Assembly: GCA_964489835.1 (NCBI GenBank)
Contig: CAZBBC010000144.1
Location: 1 to 11,630, forward strand
Direction: 5' to 3'
From: CAZBBC01 sp964489835
GTDB lineage: Bacteria; Calditrichota; Calditrichia; JAJRVZ01
DNA: 11,630 nt
Every line of letters starts with the position of its first letter. The stretch's first letter is position 1. Positions 7,262 to 11,630 of this stretch are shown here, piece after piece. The notes under the pieces were generated by a model. It worked only from the letters and a program-made list of their open reading frames with translations, made no database searches and was not told the DNA's origin. Made by a program: the position numbers and the translations under genes.

Positions 7262-7741
7262 ATGAAATACGGGATTATTTTAATCGCATTGATTTATTTT
7301 AACTGTGCCGGTACAAAGGAAGTTGTTAAAGAAGATGCGGTTGTTCAAAATACACCCCAGTTTGATGAATCATTTGATCCATTATCGCTTAATGATGATG
7401 ATATTATCATTGCCGGTGTCGCCCAAACTGAACCAGGCATTAGTGAGAATAATCCGGACAGCTCTAGTAACATAACCACTCTGAAAGAGATCACAGGATA
7501 CCGGGTTCAGATACTGGCAACGAAAGATATTGAAACGGCCTCATTGTTTGAGCAGGAAGCCTCCGAAAGATTTTTTAACCAGGATTATAAGACCTATCTT
7601 ATTTTTGAAGCACCGCTCTATAGAATTCGTGTCGGGGATTGCAGGGATCGTGCAGATGCGGAAAAAATACGCGACCTGGCGATAGAATATGGCTATCGTG
7701 AGGCTTTTATCGTGAAATCCCTCATACAGGTGATGGAATAG
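7262..7741 (+). CDS. SPOR-domain lipoprotein
   Basis: This 159-residue protein has a short signal peptide with a cysteine at position 15 (IALIYFNCAGT), a loose lipobox suggesting a lipoprotein anchor. A poorly conserved acidic linker (about 19-75) leads to a SPOR domain (about 79-155): YRVQILA, a helix EQEASERFF, then LYRIRVGDCRDRADAEKIRDLA and a final YREAFIV strand. SPOR domains bind peptidoglycan stripped of stem peptides, often at division sites. It follows batE by 25 bp on the same strand, with GAGAACGGAAA before the ATG, and is the last gene before the convergent junction. Its place makes it a candidate Bat partner, but it could also be a separate cell-envelope protein co-transcribed by chance. 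The SPOR call is firm; the lipobox is less so because Phe and Asn at -2 and -1 are atypical. Confidence 0.8.
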   Translation: MKYGIILIALIYFNCAGTKEVVKEDAVVQNTPQFDESFDPLSLNDDDIIIAGVAQTEPGISENNPDSSSNITTLKEITGYRVQILATKDIETASLFEQEASERFFNQDYKTYLIFEAPLYRIRVGDCRDRADAEKIRDLAIEYGYREAFIVKSLIQVME

Positions 7742-7755
7742 ATGAGGGATACCCA

Positions 7756-7790
7756 CCGGGCGTGAATCATCTGTTTTTCGTATTCACCGG
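7756..7790. terminator. Weak hairpin in the convergent gap, possible terminator
   Basis: GTGAAT (7762-7767) pairs with ATTCAC (7782-7787), extended by CCG (7756-7758) with CGG (7788-7790) across a 3-base bulge; the loop is 14 bases and contains TTTTT. It is the only stem seen between the SPOR gene and the rtcB stop, where both gene blocks should end transcription. No T run follows on either strand, so intrinsic termination is doubtful. Confidence 0.25.
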
Positions 7791-7796
7791 GAAGGA

Positions 7797-9251
7797 TCAT
7801 CCTTTGATCACCCCTATCGGTTTGAGTTTAACAACTTTTCGACTGATGCCTGCCTGTTCCATGACATCGACTACTGTGGAGACGTCTTTGTAGGCATAAG
7901 GCATTTCTTCTGCGACCGTATGAAATCCTTTGGCTTGAACAAAAACACCCATTTTAAGCATTTCATTAAATAAATCCCGTCCTTTACCCATGGTTTTGGC
8001 TTTTTTCCTGCTCTGTAGTCGCCCTGCGCCATGGCAGGTACTACCGAAAGTATCGGTCATCGCTTTCTCTGTCCCCACACAGACAAATGAATAACGCCCC
8101 ATATCACCGGGAACCAGAACCGGTTGACCAATCTCTTTGTATTTATCGGGAATGTTTGAATGACCGGGCGGAAAAGCCCTGGTTGCCCCTTTACGGTGCA
8201 GGCATACTTTTCGATGGACACCGTCGATCAGATGATCCTCGATCTTGGCGATATTATGGCAGACATCATAAACCAATTTAAAATTCAGATCCGAGGGAGA
8301 CATATGTAGAGTCTCTATTAGAGTTTTTTGTGCCAGATGCATAATAACCTGACGGTTATTCCAGGCAAAATTGGCTCCGGCTGCCATGGCGGAAAGATAG
8401 TCCTGCCCTTCCTTTGATTGAATGGGGGCACAGGCCAGCTGCCGGTCCGGAAGCGGTATTTGATAAGTATGCGAAGCCCTGGCCAGGATTTTTAGAAAAT
8501 CGTCGCAAATCTGATAGCCAAATCCGCGCGAACCGGTATGGATAAGGATGACTATCTGATCTTTATATAAACCCATGGTTTCCGCTTCTTTGGGTAAATA
8601 TACCTCCGTTACCCGGTCCAGTTCCAGGAAGTGATTTCCCGATCCCAGTGTTCCCATTTGGGGCCGGCCTCTTTCCACCGCGCGCTTACTGACTATATGG
8701 GGGTCGGCGCCTTCCAGTCTCCCTCCTTCCTCGGTATTTTCAAGATCTTCGGGGTCACCAAACCCATTCTCAACAGCCCAGACCATACCCTTTTGCATTA
8801 ATCGATGCATATCCTTGTCAGTGAGTTTTCGGATCGCGCCCGAAGATCCGACACCGGTGGGAATGTTCCTGAATAAATTGGTGATTAGTTTTTGAAGGTG
8901 GGGTTTCACCTGCTCGGCTTGCAGATCGGTTCTGGCCAGCCGGACGCCACAGTTGATATCATATCCGACACCACCCGGGGATATCACCCCCTCGTTGTAA
9001 TCGGTGGCGGCAACCCCGCCGATAGGAAATCCGTATCCCCAATGGATATCCGGCATACCGAGCGAATATTTTTGAATGCCGGGCAACTGAGCGACATTGA
9101 TTACTTGCTGGATACTTTCGTCTTCCAGTTGTATCGTTTTCATCATTTCTTCGGTAGCATATATGCGACCGGGAACGCGCATATTACCGGTGGCCGGAAT
9201 TTCATAGAGATAATCGTGGATCTTTTCGATCGTATAATTCTTGTATTTCAT
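7797..9251 (-). CDS. rtcB: RtcB, GTP-dependent RNA ligase
   Basis: RtcB joins RNA ends with 2',3'-cyclic phosphate (or 3'-phosphate) to 5'-OH ends, using GTP and manganese, through a guanylylated histidine. The 484-residue protein is close to the length of archaeal RtcB after intein removal. All the expected metal and nucleotide residues are visible: D98 and C101 in GGVGYDINCG, H207 in GSGNHFLELD, H238 in HTGSRGFG, H332 in CHNIAKIEDH, and H407 in CHGAGR as the guanylate acceptor. These lie three positions after the numbering I recall for Pyrococcus RtcB. No intein is present. The ATG overlaps the archease stop (ATGA on the minus strand), so the two are translationally coupled. In bacteria RtcB acts in RNA repair or tRNA processing; which applies here is not shown. 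Confidence 0.95.
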   Translation of the reverse strand: MKYKNYTIEKIHDYLYEIPATGNMRVPGRIYATEEMMKTIQLEDESIQQVINVAQLPGIQKYSLGMPDIHWGYGFPIGGVAATDYNEGVISPGGVGYDINCGVRLARTDLQAEQVKPHLQKLITNLFRNIPTGVGSSGAIRKLTDKDMHRLMQKGMVWAVENGFGDPEDLENTEEGGRLEGADPHIVSKRAVERGRPQMGTLGSGNHFLELDRVTEVYLPKEAETMGLYKDQIVILIHTGSRGFGYQICDDFLKILARASHTYQIPLPDRQLACAPIQSKEGQDYLSAMAAGANFAWNNRQVIMHLAQKTLIETLHMSPSDLNFKLVYDVCHNIAKIEDHLIDGVHRKVCLHRKGATRAFPPGHSNIPDKYKEIGQPVLVPGDMGRYSFVCVGTEKAMTDTFGSTCHGAGRLQSRKKAKTMGKGRDLFNEMLKMGVFVQAKGFHTVAEEMPYAYKDVSTVVDVMEQAGISRKVVKLKPIGVIKG

Positions 9252-9694
9252 ATGTCAAAAATCACCCGGGCGATGTAATGATCATTTTGTTTTTTACATT
9301 CTAATTGATGATAGGTAACCGCTTTAATTTCCGTTTTCAGACAGGATGCCAGGTTCGCAATGTCGTTACCAGCCAGTGTGGCGGACAGCTGAGCCGTGTC
9401 TTGGGATTCTTCAATGATTATCGGTTCAATGACGTCCATCAAAAAATGATGCACGTGAAATAAATAATTTATTTCCGACAACCAGCTGACCACCAGGTCC
9501 GGCAATGATGGCTCTGCCAGTTGAACCGATCGCTGTATTTTACCGGTTTTCCTGGTTGCAGTGGTCATAATATGAAGCATTCCAAAGGCAAGATTGGAAA
9601 AAAGTTCAGGCAGAGAATTCCCCGTGGCAGAGATACCAACATCTGCGGTATGATCAATTTCTTTGAATTTTGATGTACTTTTTTTATAGATCAT
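9248..9694 (-). CDS. Archease, RtcB cofactor protein
   Basis: Archease speeds RtcB guanylylation and multiple turnover. The 148-residue protein has the family N-terminal signature DHTADVGISATG (14-25) with the metal-binding Asp18, the helix LPELFSNLAFGMLHIM, and the conserved C-terminal EIKAVTYHQL (122-131) ending in VIFDI, where Asp147 and the terminal Ile are also expected near the metal. The segment before the EIKAVTYH motif (GNDIANLASCLK) departs from the GE/H-containing stretch I recall for the family, a small oddity. It overlaps rtcB by 4 bp, a common pairing that supports the assignment. There is no clear ribosome binding site before this ATG (ATATCCGGATTTTT), and no alternative ATG sits nearer the signature. 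It lies 58 bp after glnS on the same strand. Confidence 0.92.
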   Translation of the reverse strand: MIYKKSTSKFKEIDHTADVGISATGNSLPELFSNLAFGMLHIMTTATRKTGKIQRSVQLAEPSLPDLVVSWLSEINYLFHVHHFLMDVIEPIIIEESQDTAQLSATLAGNDIANLASCLKTEIKAVTYHQLECKKQNDHYIARVIFDI

Positions 9695-9710
9695 AAAAAT
9701 CCGGATATCA

Positions 9711-9744
9711 GAAGTAGAGACGTTGCATGCAACGTCTCTACTTC
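9711..9744. repeat. Perfect 34-bp palindrome between glnS and archease
   Basis: GAAGTAGAGACGTTGCA (9711-9727) is followed at once by its exact reverse complement (9728-9744), with no spacer. The core with AGAGACGTTGCATGCAACGTCTCT resembles a palindromic repeat that I remember from several phyla, including cyanobacteria, so it is probably a mobile short palindromic element. It lies 8 bases after the glnS stop and 16 bases before the archease ATG in the transcription direction. As RNA it would form a long stem, with no T run directly after, so it could act as an mRNA processing or stability hairpin rather than a terminator. Confidence 0.85.
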
Positions 9745-9752
9745 ATATTAAT

Positions 9753-11468
9753 TCACTTATTTTCGGACTGGTTTCGTTGCTGGGATCGTTCGATCCGGGC
9801 CCAGCTGTCTCGCAGGGAAACGGTCCGGTTAAATACCAGAGCTTCCGGTTTTGAGTCTTTGGAATCCAGGCAAAAATATCCCTGCCGTAAAAACTGATAG
9901 GTATTTTGGGTAGAGGCCCGGGTCAGGTCCGGTTCCACTTTACAGTTCTTCAATACCTGCAGGGAATCCGGATTGATAAAGGATCGAAAATCTTCCCCTT
10001 CACCGGTATTATCCGGATTTTCTTTGAGAAATAAATGATCATAGAGACGGACTTCAGCGTCAACTGCCTGATCTACGCTTACCCAGTGCAGGGTACCTTT
10101 CACCTTCCGACTGTCTTTGGTCCAGCCACCGCGGGATTCAGGATCATAGGTGCAATGGAGTTCCGTAATTTCACCATTTACGGGGTCTTTGATGACATCG
10201 ATACAGGTAATATAGTAGGCATGTTTGAGGCGGACCTCCTGACCAGGTGCTAGTCGGAAATATTTGGATGGCGGATCTTCCCGGAAATCCTCCTGCTCGA
10301 TGTAAATCTCTCTGGAAAATGGCAGGGAACGGCTGCCGGCCTCCGGATTTTCCGGATTGTTAACCGCCTCCAGCTCCTCCACTTTGTTTTCCGGGTAATT
10401 GGTGATGACAACTCTCAGTGGATTTAACACGGCCATTACGCGCAGGGCCCGTAAATTCAGATCTTCGCGCAAGCAATGTTCCAGCAGGGCAATTTCCACC
10501 ATGTTGTCGCTTTTAGCCACGCCAATCCGATCGGCAAAATCGCGGATCGATTCCGGCGTATATCCTCTTCTTCTCATGCCTGAGATCGTCGGCATACGCG
10601 GATCATCCCAACCGCTGACATGTCCTTCTTTAACCAGCATGAGCAGTTTGCGCTTACTCATGACAGTATAATTCAGATTCAATCGGGCAAATTCTATCTG
10701 TTGCGGACGATATACGCCCAGTGTTTCCAGGCACCAGTCATAGAGTGGGCGATGATCCTCAAATTCCAGGGTACAGATGGAGTGGGTAATACCCTCAATG
10801 GAGTCAGACTGTCCGTGGGCCCAGTCATACATCGGATAGATACACCATTTATCACCGGTGCGATGATGCGAAGCATGCAGAATTCGGTACAGGACCGGAT
10901 CTCGCAGATTCAGATTTGGGGATCTCATATCGATCTTTGCCCGCAATACATGGGTGCCGTCGGCAAATTTTCCGGCCCGCATACCTGTAAAAAGATCGAG
11001 GTTTTCTTCGACACTGCGATTGCGATATGGGCTGTCTTTTCCCGGTTTTGTCAATGTTCCCCGGTAGTCACGTATTTCATCGGCACTCAAGCTATCGACG
11101 TAAGCTTTTCCGGTTTCGATCAGCTGGATCGCCCATTGATAGAGCTGGTCAAAATAGTCAGATGCATAGTACAGGCGGTCTCCCCAGTCAAAGCCCAGCC
11201 AGTGAATATCTTCGATGATTGAATTTACATATTCCTCTTCTTCCTTGATCGGGTTGGTATCATCAAAACGAAGATTGCATAGCCCTCCGCTAAATTCTTT
11301 TGCCAAACCAAAATTCAGACAGATCGATTTGGCATGTCCGATATGCAGGTAACCGTTTGGTTCCGGTGGAAAGCGGGTGTGAACCCGTCCCTCATATTTA
11401 CCGGATTTAAGATCTTCATCGATAATTACCTGTATAAAATTAGAAGCTTTTGATTCTGCGATTCCCAT
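9753..11468 (-). CDS. glnS: Glutaminyl-tRNA synthetase
   Basis: This cytoplasmic class I synthetase charges tRNA-Gln with glutamine using ATP. The 571-residue protein aligns from memory with E. coli GlnRS (554 residues) along its full length. Visible motifs are PPEPNGYLHIGHAKS (34-48; HIGH at 42-45, the PNG form typical of GlnRS rather than GluRS), RFDDTNP (67-73), YPMYDWAHGQSD (211-222), VMSKRKL (269-275, the KMSKS loop), GWDDPRMPT and the two C-terminal anticodon-binding barrels (about 340-555) ending SLRDSWARIE. A short polar tail (about 560-571) follows. AAGG at 11477-11480 is a plausible ribosome binding site for this start. Direct glutaminylation means this organism need not rely on the GatCAB route for Gln-tRNA. 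The gene heads a same-strand block with archease and rtcB, but whether all three share a transcript is inference. Confidence 0.96.
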   Translation of the reverse strand: MGIAESKASNFIQVIIDEDLKSGKYEGRVHTRFPPEPNGYLHIGHAKSICLNFGLAKEFSGGLCNLRFDDTNPIKEEEEYVNSIIEDIHWLGFDWGDRLYYASDYFDQLYQWAIQLIETGKAYVDSLSADEIRDYRGTLTKPGKDSPYRNRSVEENLDLFTGMRAGKFADGTHVLRAKIDMRSPNLNLRDPVLYRILHASHHRTGDKWCIYPMYDWAHGQSDSIEGITHSICTLEFEDHRPLYDWCLETLGVYRPQQIEFARLNLNYTVMSKRKLLMLVKEGHVSGWDDPRMPTISGMRRRGYTPESIRDFADRIGVAKSDNMVEIALLEHCLREDLNLRALRVMAVLNPLRVVITNYPENKVEELEAVNNPENPEAGSRSLPFSREIYIEQEDFREDPPSKYFRLAPGQEVRLKHAYYITCIDVIKDPVNGEITELHCTYDPESRGGWTKDSRKVKGTLHWVSVDQAVDAEVRLYDHLFLKENPDNTGEGEDFRSFINPDSLQVLKNCKVEPDLTRASTQNTYQFLRQGYFCLDSKDSKPEALVFNRTVSLRDSWARIERSQQRNQSENK

Positions 11469-11630
11469 TTTTTTTACCTTTAAAGATTTAAAATGACTAG
11501 CTTGAATTATTCAAAAATATTAATGTTTAAAAGAGTATAACTAACATATAATCAACAGTTTAATTCCCCCTTAATAGGGGTTGTTGCAGTATCGGTTAAT
11601 CAGCACCGATCTCGGTTTATGAAGGCTCTG
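11469..11630. other. Intergenic region upstream of glnS
   Basis: This AT-rich stretch should hold the glnS promoter. On the minus strand TATACT, read from about 11538 to 11533, is a passable -10 box, but I find no good -35 box at the right distance. A shortened C/G-rich repeat lies at 11564-11585 and a 6-bp inverted repeat (ATCGGT 11591-11596, ACCGAT 11605-11610). From base 11630 leftwards one minus-strand frame stays open for 19 codons to a TAA at 11571-11573, inside the repeat; it could be the end of an upstream gene, but it is too short to judge. Confidence 0.4.
11564..11585 (+). repeat. C/G-rich hairpin repeat, copy 4 (shortened)
   Basis: The segment TTCCCCCTTA-ATAGGGG-TTGTT matches copy 2 (2594-2626) if about 11 bases, including the first G run, are removed. 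CCCC can still pair with GGGG (11577-11580) around a small loop. It looks like a decayed or internally deleted member of the family. Confidence 0.5.

Noticed and set aside
7797..9251. Intein in RtcB, as known in some archaeal homologues
   Set aside because: The protein is of mature length and the motif blocks are continuous.
8892..9278. A 128-codon plus-strand open frame opposite the rtcB start
   Set aside because: The opposite strand encodes the conserved RtcB catalytic region; no features support this frame.
10620..11222. A 200-codon plus-strand open frame opposite glnS
   Set aside because: It lies wholly within the well-conserved GlnRS gene and shows no recognisable motif; it is an antisense shadow.
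11484..11513. TTGAAT and TTAAAT with 17-base spacing on the minus strand as a glnS promoter
   Set aside because: Transcription would begin within the ribosome binding site, leaving almost no leader.

Overview
The window looks like chromosomal DNA from a Gram-negative bacterium of the Bacteroidota / Fibrobacterota-Chlorobiota-Bacteroidota (FCB) type or a close relative such as Calditrichota or Marinimicrobia. The grounds are a complete batABCDE aerotolerance set, a DUF4340 (GldG-neighbour type) membrane protein, a SPOR-domain lipoprotein with a loose lipobox, moderate-to-low GC and CCCCTT/AAGGGG palindromic intergenic repeats. The phylum cannot be fixed from the sequence alone.

Left block, plus strand (127-7741). 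Seven genes run in one direction with very tight junctions: a membrane-anchored protein with three DUF4340-like repeats; batA and batB, two membrane-anchored von Willebrand A proteins with intact metal-ion-dependent adhesion sites; batC, a TPR protein with a glutamine-rich tail; batD, a large exported beta-domain protein with one C-proximal membrane segment; batE, TPR plus two membrane segments plus an SH3-like domain; and a SPOR-domain lipoprotein. The batA-batB junction is the exception: 347 bp without a gene, holding two inverted copies of a C/G-rich hairpin repeat and a third, apparently nested repeat. Together the gene products predict an inner-membrane complex with VWA, TPR and beta-sandwich domains in the periplasm, the class normally served by a MoxR-type AAA+ ATPase. 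No MoxR or DUF58 gene is in the window; they may lie upstream.

Right block, minus strand (11468-7797). glnS (glutaminyl-tRNA synthetase), then archease and rtcB (RNA ligase). Archease and rtcB overlap by 4 bp (ATGA). A perfect 34-bp palindrome sits in the 58-bp gap between glnS and archease. The two blocks converge at about 7742-7796, where only a weak hairpin is seen.

The edges (1-126 and 11469-11630) are intergenic and each carries one more copy of the C/G-rich repeat. No tRNA, rRNA, CRISPR array, insertion sequence or phage gene was seen. The gene content is mostly recognisable; the less ordinary parts are the DUF4340-bat-SPOR linkage, the glnS-archease-rtcB arrangement and the repeats in the intergenic gaps.
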